A DNA stretch of 38,463 bases from Collinsella sp. AF33-16 (GTDB lineage: Bacteria > Actinomycetota > Coriobacteriia > Coriobacteriales > Coriobacteriaceae), in the NCBI RefSeq assembly GCF_003475325.1, contig NZ_QRQC01000020.1, positions 1 through 38,463 on the forward strand. The letters run 5' to 3'. The notes under the pieces are model-generated. The model worked only from the letters and a program-made list of their open reading frames with translations. It had not been told where the DNA came from and did not search any database. Below are positions 23,553-34,908 of this stretch, one piece after another (positions within the stretch are counted from its first letter, which is position 1; each line of letters starts with the position of its first letter). The position numbers and the translations under genes are program-made.

Positions 23553-24275
23553 ATGAGCATTTCGGTCAAGAAGAAACTGGCCCAATACGAGCGCTTGGCG
23601 GGCATGCTGCGCGACCGCATCGCCACCGGCACCTACGCACGCGGAGACAAGCTACCATCCGAGATGGAGCTCATGGACGAATCGGGGCTGTCGCGCAGCA
23701 CCGTGCGCCATGCCCTTAAGGTGCTCGTTGATGAGGGTCTGGTTCGAACCGAGCGCGGGCGCGGCGCCTTTGTGGCCGACACGCCGGCGCTCCACGAGAA
23801 CAACCTGGTGTTTTCGAGCTATACGGCGCAGGTCCAGGGTCAGGGCATGAAGCCCACCACGCGCACGGTGGACTCGGGCTTTACCAAGGCGGGCGGCAGC
23901 ATAGCTAAGTTCTTTGATGCCGCCGTGGGCAGCAAGCTCGTCAAACTTGTCCGCCTGCGTTATCTGGACGATGCGCCGCTGTGCCTGGAGACCACCTATC
24001 TACCACCGAGCTTTGGGGCACTCATCGATCGCGATATCAACGGTTCGCTCTACGCCACGCTGCGCCAAGAATTCCATCGCGCGCCGGCGCAGGGGCACAA
24101 GACCTTTGAGGTGTGCTATGCCTCGCAAAACGAGGCGTTTTTGCTCAACGTTGAGCGCGGGCAGGCGCTGATCCTGATCACCGATTACGTCTACGACACC
24201 GACGGCCGCCCGCTCCATGTCTCCAAGCGCATCCAACGCACCGACCGCGCCAAATACACCGAGCCCATCGGCTAA
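23553..24275 (+). CDS. GntR/HutC-family regulator (UTRA)
   Basis: This 240-residue regulator has a winged helix (YERLAGMLRDRIATG, KLPSEMELMDESGLSRSTVR) followed by a UTRA domain with TFEVCYASQNEAFLLNVERG. That last segment resembles the GntR at 233-937 (LEVCYASELEAAYLNVE) more than the two central GntR proteins, so two subgroups are present. I prefer the ATG at 23553 (AGG eight bases upstream) over TTG at 23517. It is divergent from EIIC and could control it, but the shared 15-base site points to the GntR at 14053 instead. Codon use is GC-rich, unlike the PTS genes. Confidence 0.9.
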   Translation: MSISVKKKLAQYERLAGMLRDRIATGTYARGDKLPSEMELMDESGLSRSTVRHALKVLVDEGLVRTERGRGAFVADTPALHENNLVFSSYTAQVQGQGMKPTTRTVDSGFTKAGGSIAKFFDAAVGSKLVKLVRLRYLDDAPLCLETTYLPPSFGALIDRDINGSLYATLRQEFHRAPAQGHKTFEVCYASQNEAFLLNVERGQALILITDYVYDTDGRPLHVSKRIQRTDRAKYTEPIG

Positions 24276-24314
24276 CCTGCCAAAATAAACCTGTCCCTAA
24301 ATGGTAGGTTTGGG
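24274..24314 (+). repeat. CCTGTCCC-type REP hairpin, copy 5
   Basis: AACCTGCCA and TGGTAGGTT flank AAATAAACCTGTCCC. It sits between two convergent stop codons and overlaps the end of the acetyltransferase gene. Confidence 0.8.
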
Positions 24315-24887
24315 GAGGTCGGGGAACCAGGTTGGCTTAGGTTGGTTAGGGACGCGCTCGGCTAGGACCAACTCCATCCAACACATGTCGTACCAGCGGC
24401 CGAACTTTTGGGCGCAGCGGTCAAAGGCGCCCACCAGGCGGTAGCCCATATGGGCATGGAAATCCTGACTGTTGTGCGTCAGATACTCATCGTCCTTGTC
24501 GTGCGGCACGGCGATGAGGGCGCACATGTTGGTGATGCCCATCGCGATCAGACATTGCTTGAGCGCATCGTGCAGCTTGCGGCCCAGCCCGCCGTGGCGC
24601 ACATCGCGTGCCAGGTAGATCGACGTCTCGACCGACCAGTCGTAGGCCTCGCGGCTGTTAAGCGCGCTCACATAGGCATAGCCTACCGGACGCCCGCCCA
24701 GCTCCATCACCAGATACGGATAGCGCTTGAGCGTGCGTTCGATGCGCCCGGCGAACTCCTCAACGCTCGGCACCTCGTATTCGCAGGTAATCGCCGTCTG
24801 GCGCACATACGGCTCATAGATGGCAAGCAACGCCGGCGCATCATCGGGCGTCGCCAGGCGAATCGTCGGCTCGGACATCTCGGTCAT
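24297..24887 (-). CDS. GNAT-family N-acetyltransferase (phosphinothricin acetyltransferase-like)
   Basis: This 196-residue enzyme has an acetyl-CoA-binding GNAT core: TIRLATPDDAPALLAIYEPYV at the N-terminus, ELGGRPVGYAYVS, then VRHGGLGRKLHDAL in motif A. HNSQDFHAHMGYRLVGAF closes the fold. The order and length match PAT/MddA-like acetyltransferases that act on amino groups of methionine derivatives or phosphinothricin. The ATG at 24887 fits GGGGAG nine bases upstream; ATG at 24878 is possible. Its last codons overlap a REP hairpin, so the tail (NQPKPTWFPDLPKPTI) is partly repeat-derived. Confidence 0.87.
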   Translation of the reverse strand: MTEMSEPTIRLATPDDAPALLAIYEPYVRQTAITCEYEVPSVEEFAGRIERTLKRYPYLVMELGGRPVGYAYVSALNSREAYDWSVETSIYLARDVRHGGLGRKLHDALKQCLIAMGITNMCALIAVPHDKDDEYLTHNSQDFHAHMGYRLVGAFDRCAQKFGRWYDMCWMELVLAERVPNQPKPTWFPDLPKPTI

Positions 24888-24902
24888 ACAACTCTTCTCC
24901 CC

Positions 24903-24945
24903 AAAAGCAAAGGCCGCCCTGCGCCAAACCCAGCGCAAGGCGGCC
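24903..24945 (-). terminator. Terminator of the threonine aldolase gene
   Basis: GGCCGCC and TGCGC (24912-24924) pair with GCGCA and GGCGGCC (24933-24945). TTTGCTTTT follows on the minus strand. Confidence 0.88.
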
Positions 24946-24963
24946 CCTCGTCATTACATCAGG

Positions 24964-25989
24964 CTACAGGACAGCCGCCAGCGCGTCGATGTCCTCCTGC
25001 GTCGTGGCCCAGCTGGTGCAAAAGCGCACCACCGTGTGGGTCTCATCGTACTTTTCCCAGTACTCGATCGAGGCATGCTCGCGAATGCGGGCCATATCCT
25101 CGTTGGGCAGAATCACGAACTGCTGGTTCGTGGGCGTCTCCAAGAAGAACTGGTAGCCGCGCTCGTGCAGCACACGACGCAGCGCCTGAGCGGTCTCAAT
25201 CGCCTGGCGACCAATCTCAAAATACAGGCCATCGGTAAAAAGAGCCTCGAACTGCACACCCGTCAGGCGGCCCTTGGCGAGCAGTGCGCCATGCTGCTTA
25301 ATGCGCGGAATGGGATGTGCCGGGGCGTGCATGCCGCAAAACACCACGGCCTCGCCGCAAAGCGCGCCGCACTTGGTGCCGCCAATGTAGAACACGTCAC
25401 ACAGCTGCGCCAGCTCGGGCAGGGTAATGTCGCACTCATCGGCCGCCAGCGCATAGGCCAGGCGGGCGCCATCCACAAACAGCGGAATCTCGCGCTTCTG
25501 GCACACCGCATGAATCGCCGCGAGCTCGGCCTTGGAGTACAGCGTGCCGTACTCGGTCGATAGGCTCACGTACACGGCACCCGGAAACACCGTGTGTTCG
25601 TAGCTCTCGTTTTCGTAGAACACCTGGATATAGTTCTCGAGGTCCTCGGCGTGCATCTTGCCCTCGTAGCCGGGGATGGTGAGCACCTTGTGGCCGCCAA
25701 ACTCGATGGCACCCGCCTCGTGACAGGCGACGTGGCCAGTCTCGGCAGCAACGACGCCCTCGTAGGGCGCGAGCAGCATGTCGATCACCGTCGCGTTGGC
25801 CTGCGTGCCGCCTACCAGGAAAAATACGTCGGCATCGGGCGCCTGGCAGGCCTCACGGATAAGCTGCTTGGCACGCTCGGTGTGTGCATCGGTGCCGTAG
25901 CCGGGCTGCGGCTCCATATTAGTGTCGACGAGCGCCTGCAGCACTGCCGGATGTGCGCCGTGGGAATAGTCATTGTTAAACGCGAGCAT
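24964..25989 (-). CDS. ltaE: Low-specificity L-threonine aldolase-family enzyme
   Basis: This 341-residue fold-type I PLP enzyme is expected to cleave L-threonine or allo-threonine to glycine and acetaldehyde. The PLP lysine is K206 in YIGGTKCGAL, D173 in FVDGARLAYAL contacts the cofactor ring, and VGGTQANATV starts the phosphate-binding region. H90 lies in GHVACHEAGA, as in the family. The start lies after AGAGGA. It is flanked by its own terminator and by the upstream PAP2 gene on the same strand, 45 bases away. Confidence 0.92.
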   Translation of the reverse strand: MLAFNNDYSHGAHPAVLQALVDTNMEPQPGYGTDAHTERAKQLIREACQAPDADVFFLVGGTQANATVIDMLLAPYEGVVAAETGHVACHEAGAIEFGGHKVLTIPGYEGKMHAEDLENYIQVFYENESYEHTVFPGAVYVSLSTEYGTLYSKAELAAIHAVCQKREIPLFVDGARLAYALAADECDITLPELAQLCDVFYIGGTKCGALCGEAVVFCGMHAPAHPIPRIKQHGALLAKGRLTGVQFEALFTDGLYFEIGRQAIETAQALRRVLHERGYQFFLETPTNQQFVILPNEDMARIREHASIEYWEKYDETHTVVRFCTSWATTQEDIDALAAVL

Positions 25990-26034
25990 GGTAATCCTCT
26001 CTAGCCGGGCACGGGCCCGATGATTCAGATGGGG

Positions 26035-26898
26035 CTATTGTACGCCGCTCGGATAAGCAATGCGCGCTGCAAGGCACTCGAGCGCCAGCACCAGGGCAAA
26101 GCCGCAGCTCACGTCACTCAAAAAGTGCGCGCCGATCACGATGCGACCAAAGGCTACGAGCGCCGCAACCGCAGCGGCGACCCAAAAGACCACGCGGCGG
26201 CGCGGCGGCTTTTCCTTAAAGGCCGCCGCGGGAAGCCCGGCGAGCATAAGGCCGATCGCCGCGTGTGCCGTATGTCCGCTCGCAAACGACTTAAAGCCGT
26301 CCTTGATCACGCCAGCGGCGATATAGGCCCATTTGTCGGGGTTGCCGATCACCCACCACGGCTGAAAATCGAGTCCCTGCGTCACCTCGATCACGCGCAT
26401 GCGCGGGCGCGACCACAGCGGCTTGATGATCACGTTGAGGATGATAGCCTGGGCGACCCACACGGCAAGCACCATCAACGCCCAGCGCGTGAGCTCTTTG
26501 GGCTCGGTCGTGCGCGTGAGGCGATAGACGATAAGATTGGCGGCGATGACCAGCACAAACGTCAGCACCAACTGAGCTGCGACGAGTTTGCCGCCGACCC
26601 GCAGGGACGAGATGACTTCATAGCCGGCCAGGCCGACGTTAACGAGGATACCGAGCACGGCGAGCCATTTGCTCCCCCTGGAGTCGGGACGCACCGCGCG
26701 CACGAGCATAACGCCCGCGATGCTCGCCGTCAGCTCGAACGGCAGCTCGCCGGCGGCCTCGATAAAGCGACCGTACATGCTGCCGATGTTGAACAGCGCG
26801 CTCGAGATCTGATAATCAAAGAAGCTGCCCACGCCCAGACAAAGGCACAGGACAACCGCAATGGCAGCGGCGTCTTTCTTGTAGATGTACCCGAACAT
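26035..26898 (-). CDS. PAP2-family membrane phosphatase
   Basis: This 287-residue protein has about six hydrophobic segments and the full phosphatase signature: K159xxxxR164P165 (KPLWSRP), S207-G208-H209 (SFASGHTAHA) and R252xxxxxH258xxxD262 (GRIVIGAHFLSD). Such enzymes remove phosphate from lipid or undecaprenyl pyrophosphates at the membrane. The ATG at 26898 follows GAAAGGA. An upstream in-frame ATG at 26928 lacks a site. Confidence 0.92.
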   Translation of the reverse strand: MFGYIYKKDAAAIAVVLCLCLGVGSFFDYQISSALFNIGSMYGRFIEAAGELPFELTASIAGVMLVRAVRPDSRGSKWLAVLGILVNVGLAGYEVISSLRVGGKLVAAQLVLTFVLVIAANLIVYRLTRTTEPKELTRWALMVLAVWVAQAIILNVIIKPLWSRPRMRVIEVTQGLDFQPWWVIGNPDKWAYIAAGVIKDGFKSFASGHTAHAAIGLMLAGLPAAAFKEKPPRRRVVFWVAAAVAALVAFGRIVIGAHFLSDVSCGFALVLALECLAARIAYPSGVQ

Positions 26899-26936
26899 AG
26901 CTTCCTTTCGATGGGGCGAGGTTTTCAACCTGCGAC

Positions 26937-26968
26937 GTGGCGGAGCAAAGATACCTTTGTCCCGCCAC
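26937..26968 (-). terminator. Hairpin after mfd
   Basis: GTGGCGG (26937-26943) pairs with CCGCCAC (26962-26968), with an inner CAAAG/CTTTG stem. It lies just past the mfd stop; no T tract is present. Confidence 0.45.
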
Positions 26969-26980
26969 GCCGCTTACCTG

Positions 26981-29900
26981 TTATTCATCATCACTGGCGC
27001 CCAGCTGCTGCAGCAGCATGAGTGCGGCCGCCACGGGGCCGGCGCCGTCGTTGGCGTCGAGGCCGCGGCCCAGGCCGCTGCCCGCACCGGCGCCCGCCTT
27101 GTAGGGCACCGACAGCTTGCGGCTCTTGGGGAAGTTCACCGCGCCATAGCGGGTCTTAAGCTCAAAGGCCACCTTCTTGGGCACGTCGACGCCCAAAAAC
27201 GTGATGCGACCGCCGCTGAGCGTGACGCTCTCGAGCCCCAGGCGCTCGCCGCGAATGCGGATGCGCGCGCGATTGAACAGGTTGAGTCCCGCCAGCGGCA
27301 GCTCGCCATGCGCGGCCTCGGTCTCTTCCTGCACCTCATCGATGCTCTCCAGGTCCTCGGCCGCCGCGAGCTTACGGTACACGAGCACGCGCTGATCCAC
27401 CGCCGGTAGGTACTCCTCGGACAAGAAGTAATCGGCCGGCAGGTTAATGCCCACGCTCGCCGCCTCGACGCCGGCATCGTCATCGCCGCGCGCCTCGGCC
27501 ACTGCCTGGCCCAGCATCTGCGTAAACAGGTCAAAGCCCACACTCGACAGGTTACCGTGCTGCTCGGCGCCCATAAGCGAGCCGGCGCCGCGGATCTCCA
27601 GGTCGCGCATGGCGATGCGCATGCCGCTGCCCAGGTCCTGGAACTCGGAAAGTGCGGTCAGGCGCGCCGTGGCCTCCTCGGTGAGCGGCAGCTCGCCCGG
27701 GAACATAAAGTACGCGTAGGCCTGCGTGGCAGAGCGACCCACGCGGCCCTTGAGCTGGTAGAGCTGTGCCAGGCCCAGGCGCTGCGAATCCTCGATGATG
27801 AGCGTGTTGGCGCACGCGTTATCGATGCCGCTCTCCACGATGGTCGTGGCGATGAGCACGTCGATCTTTTTGGTCGCGAACTCGATCATCACGTCCTCGA
27901 CCTCGCGCGGGCTCATCTTGCCGTGCGCCACGCCCACGCGTGCCTCGGGCGCGGCCTCGTGCACGCGTGCCACGGCGTCGTCGATGGTCTTGACGCGGTT
28001 GGACACGTAGTACACCTGGCCGCCGCGACCCACCTCCAGGCGAATCGCCGCGCTCACCACATCGGGGTCGTACTCCCCCACGTGCACGATCACGGGACGA
28101 CGCCCGGTCGGCGGTGTGGTGATCAGGCTCATGTCGCGCACGCCGCTCGTGGCCATCTGCATGGTTCGCGGAATAGGCGTGGCCGATAGCGTGAGCACGT
28201 CAATCTGCTCGCGCAGGTTCTTGAGCTGCTCCTTGTGCTGCACGCCAAAGCGCTGCTCCTCGTCGATGATCACCAGGCCCAGGTTCTTGGGGTTCACATC
28301 GGCCGAAAGCAGACGATGCGTGCCGATGAGCACGTCGATCGTGCCCTCGGCAAACGCCTTGAGCGCGCGCTTTTGCTGCGCCGGCGTGCGGAAGCGGCTG
28401 AGCACCTCGACCTCAAGGCCAAACGGGGCAAAGCGCTCAAAGAACGTCTCGTAGTGCTGCTGGGCCAGAATGGTCGTGGGGCAGAGCACCATGACCTGAC
28501 GGCCGGAGTCCACACACTTAAACGCCGCACGCAGGGCGACCTCGGTCTTGCCGAAACCCACGTCGCCGCACAGCAGGCGGTCCATGGGCTTGGGCGCCTC
28601 CATGTCGGCCTTGATGTCGGCGATAGCCTCCAGCTGGTCGCGCGTCTCGTCGTAGGGGAAGCTCTGCTCCATCTCGATCTGCTCGGGCGTGTCGGGCGGG
28701 CAAGCGATACCGGTAATCGAAGAGCGGCGCGTATACAGATCGACCAGGTCAAACGCCAGCTTTTTGGCGTTCTTGCGCGCCTTGTTGGTGGCGCGCGTCC
28801 AGTCGGCGGTGTTGAGCCTGGTCAGGCGCGGCTTGTCGCCGTCGGGGCCAACATAGCGTGTGATGCGGTCAACCTGCTCGAGCGGCACGTAGAGCTTGTC
28901 GCCGTCGGCATATTCCAGCAAAAAGTAGTCGCGCTCCTTGCCGCCCACTTCCTGGCGCGCGATCTCGCTAAAGAGCGCGATGCCATGCGTTGCGTGCACC
29001 ACGTAGTCGCCCGGCTTAAACGGAAACGTGATCTGCGTAATGTCCACCTTGCGGCGGCTGCGCGCGCGGTTGGCGTCCATGCGGGCGTTGAGGTCGGCGA
29101 TCGAGAACACGGCCAGGTTGGCATCGGGCACCACCACGCCCTGCGGCAAGGCGGCATCGACAAAGGTCACGCGTCCGCGCGAGATGGTGGGCACGGTGGC
29201 GCCGGCGGCAGCCTGGGCGGCACCTGCCTCGAGCGAGCGGGCGTTGAGCGCGTCGGCCTTGCGTTCGCGAATTGCAGCATGAGCATCCTGGCGGACAGCA
29301 CGATCGGCAGAATCCGCCGCTGCCACGCGCACACGGTCGCCAATAGCGCCCGCGTTTTCGGGCGCGGCCGTCAGCGACTCCTCAAAAGTAATACCCTCAT
29401 CGCCAAAGGTGAGCTCCATCGACTCGCGCGCACCGCGGTCGGGGATGGCAAATACGCAGGCATAGCGCTTGCCCACGACCTCCTGGATGCGCGTCATAAA
29501 GCGATTGTCCGAGCCTGCGATGGCCGGCTGCTCAATCTTGAGCTCTGCCGTCACCGCACCGCCGGCACGAATCAAGCTCACGTAGTTAAGGCGCTGCTGG
29601 GCACCAAAGTCGAGTTGCTGGGCACGCACGTACAGGCCGTCCAGACGGTCGACCCCCGCCTCGCCGGCACGTGCCTCGATATCCTCGTAGGCACGCAGGC
29701 AATCGTCGAACAGCGAGCGCGGCTCGGACAGCACCACGAGCGCCTTGCCGCTCACGTGCGCCAGCGGGCTCACGGTCTGGCCGTACATCACCGGCAAAAA
29801 GCGATCGAGCTCGGGCGTGACGATGCGCGCATCCACCATCTCGAGCAGCGCCGCCAGTTTGCTGTCGTCCTGGCTGGCACGATAGAGCGCCACATGCATG

Positions 29901-30613
29901 TTGTGGACGGCGTCGTCGGTGAGTGCGAGCTCGCGACAGGGGAAAATCTCGATGCTGTCCTCGTTGCCGATGGTCTGGCCCGTGGAACCCACCATGCGGC
30001 GGATGCGGTCGATCTCGTCGCCGAAAAATTCAATGCGCACGGGCGCCTTTTCCTGCGCGGGAAACACCTCGACGGTGTCGCCGTGCACACGGAACAGGCC
30101 GGGCGCGTCGGCGGCGCCGGCATTGGTGTAGCCCATGCCCACCAGACACTGCGGCACCTCGTCAAAGGGAATCTCCTCGCCCACCGCAAAAGTAGTGGAC
30201 TCCCAGTAGCGACTCTCGACCGGCGGCACGCAGCGCAGCAGTGCGCGGGCCGAGGCGACCATAATGCAGTTGTCGCCGCGCACGATGCGCCCGAGCGCCT
30301 CGCAGCGCTGCGCCACCACGACGTCGTCGGGCGCCTGCTCGCGCCACGGATAGTCCTTGCGCTCGGGGAAGCGGCACACGTGCGCCAGCCCCACATAGGC
30401 GGCAAGGCTGCGGGCGGCACGATCGGCCGCGTCCTCGCCGCTCACAATGTAGACCGTGGGGCGCGGACGGCGCGCAAACTGGGCGGCCGCCATGAGCGTA
30501 CGGCCCGACTGCGACACGGCCAGCGTCACGTCCTCGCCGGCATCGAGTCCGGCCTCGACGGTCTGCAAGGCCTCGGCAGTGTAGAGCTGCGCGGCTATAC
30601 GGTGAATGAGCAT
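26981..30613 (-). CDS. mfd: Transcription-repair coupling factor Mfd
   Basis: This 1210-residue ATPase removes stalled RNA polymerase and recruits UvrA. The N-terminal UvrB-like module is followed by the RNA-polymerase-interacting domain near residue 534 (FKPGDYVVHATHGIALF). The RecG-like motor has GDVGFGKTEVA near 684, DEEQRFG near 784 and SATPIPRTM, then GRVGRS. The C-terminal TRCF domain is present. The ATG at 30613 follows GGAGG by six bases. An insertion around residues 440-490 is alanine-rich and looks low in complexity. It lies downstream of nth and its terminator. Confidence 0.97.
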   Translation of the reverse strand: MLIHRIAAQLYTAEALQTVEAGLDAGEDVTLAVSQSGRTLMAAAQFARRPRPTVYIVSGEDAADRAARSLAAYVGLAHVCRFPERKDYPWREQAPDDVVVAQRCEALGRIVRGDNCIMVASARALLRCVPPVESRYWESTTFAVGEEIPFDEVPQCLVGMGYTNAGAADAPGLFRVHGDTVEVFPAQEKAPVRIEFFGDEIDRIRRMVGSTGQTIGNEDSIEIFPCRELALTDDAVHNMHVALYRASQDDSKLAALLEMVDARIVTPELDRFLPVMYGQTVSPLAHVSGKALVVLSEPRSLFDDCLRAYEDIEARAGEAGVDRLDGLYVRAQQLDFGAQQRLNYVSLIRAGGAVTAELKIEQPAIAGSDNRFMTRIQEVVGKRYACVFAIPDRGARESMELTFGDEGITFEESLTAAPENAGAIGDRVRVAAADSADRAVRQDAHAAIRERKADALNARSLEAGAAQAAAGATVPTISRGRVTFVDAALPQGVVVPDANLAVFSIADLNARMDANRARSRRKVDITQITFPFKPGDYVVHATHGIALFSEIARQEVGGKERDYFLLEYADGDKLYVPLEQVDRITRYVGPDGDKPRLTRLNTADWTRATNKARKNAKKLAFDLVDLYTRRSSITGIACPPDTPEQIEMEQSFPYDETRDQLEAIADIKADMEAPKPMDRLLCGDVGFGKTEVALRAAFKCVDSGRQVMVLCPTTILAQQHYETFFERFAPFGLEVEVLSRFRTPAQQKRALKAFAEGTIDVLIGTHRLLSADVNPKNLGLVIIDEEQRFGVQHKEQLKNLREQIDVLTLSATPIPRTMQMATSGVRDMSLITTPPTGRRPVIVHVGEYDPDVVSAAIRLEVGRGGQVYYVSNRVKTIDDAVARVHEAAPEARVGVAHGKMSPREVEDVMIEFATKKIDVLIATTIVESGIDNACANTLIIEDSQRLGLAQLYQLKGRVGRSATQAYAYFMFPGELPLTEEATARLTALSEFQDLGSGMRIAMRDLEIRGAGSLMGAEQHGNLSSVGFDLFTQMLGQAVAEARGDDDAGVEAASVGINLPADYFLSEEYLPAVDQRVLVYRKLAAAEDLESIDEVQEETEAAHGELPLAGLNLFNRARIRIRGERLGLESVTLSGGRITFLGVDVPKKVAFELKTRYGAVNFPKSRKLSVPYKAGAGAGSGLGRGLDANDGAGPVAAALMLLQQLGASDDE

Positions 30614-30638
30614 GCTGTTCCTCCGGCATCGCAACGCC

Positions 30639-30667
30639 AAAAGCCCGCCGGGGCAAGCTCGGCGGGT
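30639..30667 (-). terminator. Terminator of nth
   Basis: CCCGCC (30644-30649) pairs with GGCGGG (30661-30666) around an 11-base loop. CTTTT follows on the minus strand. Confidence 0.65.
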
Positions 30668-30772
30668 CGTACGTCAAATACATTGTCTGTCATGGTAGCG
30701 CATGGAGAGGACTCCAGCTCAAGCGTACGCCCAGCCCCGCAACAAAAACGCCAGACGGAGATGCGTTCTGCC

Positions 30773-31438
30773 CTACCCCGCTACGCGCACGCTGGGGCAC
30801 AAATCTGCCAGCGGACACTCGTCACACTTGGGTTTGCGGGCGTCGCAGATCTCGCGACCAAAGGTGATCCACTGATGGTTGACCGACTCCCAATACTCGT
30901 GCGGCAAAATCTTAAGCAGATCCTGCTCGGTCTTGAGCGGTTCCTTGGCATGCGTCTTGGGACTCAGCATCAGGCGGTGCGCAATGCGGTTGACGTGCGT
31001 ATCCACCGCGATGCCTTCCACGATGCCGTACCCCACGTTGAGCACGATGTTCGCCGTCTTGCGTCCCACGCCCGGCAGCTTCACGAGTTCCTTCATGTCG
31101 GCCGGCACCTCGCCGTCATAGTCGGTGACGATCATCTGCGCGGCCTCGACGGCATGCTTGGCTTTGCTCTTGTAGAAGCCGAGCGACTTGATGGTGTCCG
31201 CCACGTCAGCTACGCTCGCCCCGGCCATGGCCTCGGGCGTGGGCCACTGGGCAAACAGCCGCGGCGTCACTTTGTTGACCTGCGCATCGGTCGTTTGCGC
31301 CGAAAGCAGCACCGCGATCAGCAGGCGGAAGGGATTCTCGTGGTCCAAAAAGCACTCGACCGGGCCATAGCGACGGTTGAGGCGCTCACACACCTCGATG
31401 GCGCGCTCGCGCTTGGCGGCATTGGTCTCGCGTGGCAT
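30773..31438 (-). CDS. nth: Endonuclease III (DNA glycosylase/AP lyase)
   Basis: This 221-residue bifunctional glycosylase removes oxidised pyrimidines. The helix-hairpin-helix LPGVGRKTAN contains the catalytic lysine; the catalytic aspartate is in AVDTHVNR. The 4Fe-4S loop is complete (C-x6-C-x2-C-x5-C in CDARKPKCDECPLADLC). The ATG at 31438 is six bases after GAGGAG. It is a useful contrast to the MutY-like gene at 36437, which lacks these residues. Confidence 0.96.
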   Translation of the reverse strand: MPRETNAAKRERAIEVCERLNRRYGPVECFLDHENPFRLLIAVLLSAQTTDAQVNKVTPRLFAQWPTPEAMAGASVADVADTIKSLGFYKSKAKHAVEAAQMIVTDYDGEVPADMKELVKLPGVGRKTANIVLNVGYGIVEGIAVDTHVNRIAHRLMLSPKTHAKEPLKTEQDLLKILPHEYWESVNHQWITFGREICDARKPKCDECPLADLCPSVRVAG

Positions 31439-31501
31439 AGCGACTCCTCGGCTCAACGGCACAATAAACTTATGGGCACAATTGTCCCACGTCCGAGACG
31501 T

Positions 31502-33304
<1,803 letters not shown>

Positions 33305-33427
33305 GGGCTTCCTTTCGCATCTGATAGGGCGAAACGCCATTGTTGCACATTGAAGCGCACTTCAGGCAAGCGCGATGCGAAAAGCGCCCGCGCCGTGCTT
33401 GCGCCGGCGCCCCGCCGTCAGATGCAG

Positions 33428-34783
33428 CTAGTCCTCGTCTTTTTGGTCTGCGGGCAGGTCTGCGGACTCCAAGCCCAAAATCGCGTCGGCCTCCCGCGCG
33501 TCTTCCAGCGCGTCGATGTCCTTGAGTTTGCGCTCCATGACGTTGGTGCGCGTGGTGATGATGCCCTCGACCGTTTTGCCCGCGGTCTCGATCTGCTGCT
33601 GGGCGCGGCGCAGCGCCGCCTGATAACGCGGCAGCTCGGCCTTGACGGCGGAGAGCACGCGCAGTACGTCGTCGGTACGTTTTTGCAGCCTAAACGTCTG
33701 GTAGCTCATCTGCAGGCTGTTGAGAATGGCGGCCATGGTGCTGGGGCCGGCAACGTTGACGTGATAGTCGCGGCCCAGGGTCTCGATAAGCCCGGGGCGA
33801 CTGACGACCTCGGCATACAGGCCCTCAAACGGCACGAACATAATGCCAAAGTTGGTGGTCGCGGGTACGCTCAGGTACTTTTCGCAGATGTCCTTTGCCT
33901 CGCGCTTCACCATCATATCGAGCGCCTTGCGCGCAGCGGCAACGGCCTCCGCGTCGCCCGACTCTTGCGCGTCGAGCAGGTGCTCGTACGCGTCGCCCGG
34001 AAACTTGGAGTCAATCGGCAACAGCACGGGGTCGCCCTCGTCCACCGGCAGCTTGACGGCAAACTCAACGCGTTCCGAGGCGCCGGGCTTAGTGGCGACG
34101 TTTTCCAGATACTGGTCGGGCGTGAGGATGTCCGCCAGGATCGCGCCCAGCTGCACCTCGCCCAAAATGCCACGCGCTTTGACGTTGCCCAGCACGCGCT
34201 TAAGGTCGCCCACGCCGGTGGCGATAGACTGCATGTCGCCCAGGCCCTTGTACACGGCCTCGAGCTGGTCGCTCACCTGCTTAAACGATGCAGACAGGCG
34301 GTCGTTGAGCGTGCGGGAGAGTTTCTCGTCCACCGTTGCGCGCATCTGATCGAGCTGCACGCTGTTGTCCTTGCGGATGGCGCCCAGCTGGGCATCGACC
34401 GTCTCGCGCACCTTGTCCAGGCGATGCTCGATACCTTCGCGGTTGGCGCCAAGCTGTTGGGCCGTCTCGCGGCGCAGGTCATCCATACGGTCGCCGGCCT
34501 GCGAGAACTCGCGCGCAATGGTCAGGTAGCGCTGCTGCTCTACGGCGGCGTCGGTCGTCTGCTGCTGCGCGATGGCATTTGCCGTGCGGCGGGTTTCGGC
34601 CAACGCGACGTTCAGGGTGTCGAGCGTGCTGTTGGCCTGCTCGAGCGCTGCCAGCGTTTCCGCGCTACTGTCGCCACGCTTCCGCAGCTCGGCACGCAGG
34701 CTCTTGAGCTGGAGGGCGCAAGCCACAGCAACCCCCACCGCCACCAAGGCGATCACAACAAGCACAATATCAATAGCAGACAT
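33428..34783 (-). CDS. rmuC: DNA recombination protein RmuC
   Basis: This 451-residue protein begins with a single membrane anchor (residues 5-25, IVLVVIALVAVGVAVACAL) followed by a long coiled coil rich in Q, E and R to about residue 200. The RmuC nuclease-like domain then follows, with KARGILGEVQLGAIL, VLLPIDSKFPGDAYEHLL and FVPFEGLYAEVV. RmuC limits inversions at repeats; the family has a predicted PD-(D/E)xK core. The ATG at 34783 follows GGCGGAG closely; a GTG at 34816 is less likely. Confidence 0.95.
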   Translation of the reverse strand: MSAIDIVLVVIALVAVGVAVACALQLKSLRAELRKRGDSSAETLAALEQANSTLDTLNVALAETRRTANAIAQQQTTDAAVEQQRYLTIAREFSQAGDRMDDLRRETAQQLGANREGIEHRLDKVRETVDAQLGAIRKDNSVQLDQMRATVDEKLSRTLNDRLSASFKQVSDQLEAVYKGLGDMQSIATGVGDLKRVLGNVKARGILGEVQLGAILADILTPDQYLENVATKPGASERVEFAVKLPVDEGDPVLLPIDSKFPGDAYEHLLDAQESGDAEAVAAARKALDMMVKREAKDICEKYLSVPATTNFGIMFVPFEGLYAEVVSRPGLIETLGRDYHVNVAGPSTMAAILNSLQMSYQTFRLQKRTDDVLRVLSAVKAELPRYQAALRRAQQQIETAGKTVEGIITTRTNVMERKLKDIDALEDAREADAILGLESADLPADQKDED

Positions 34784-34908
34784 AAACTCCGCCCAACAAA
34801 CCCAATCGAGCACCAATCAAAACCGCGATCAATCTTACCCCGCCACACACACGGATCACTCACTGCCTTGCAGACAAATTTCTCTTAGAGCCGCGGGCGC
34901 TAAAAACG

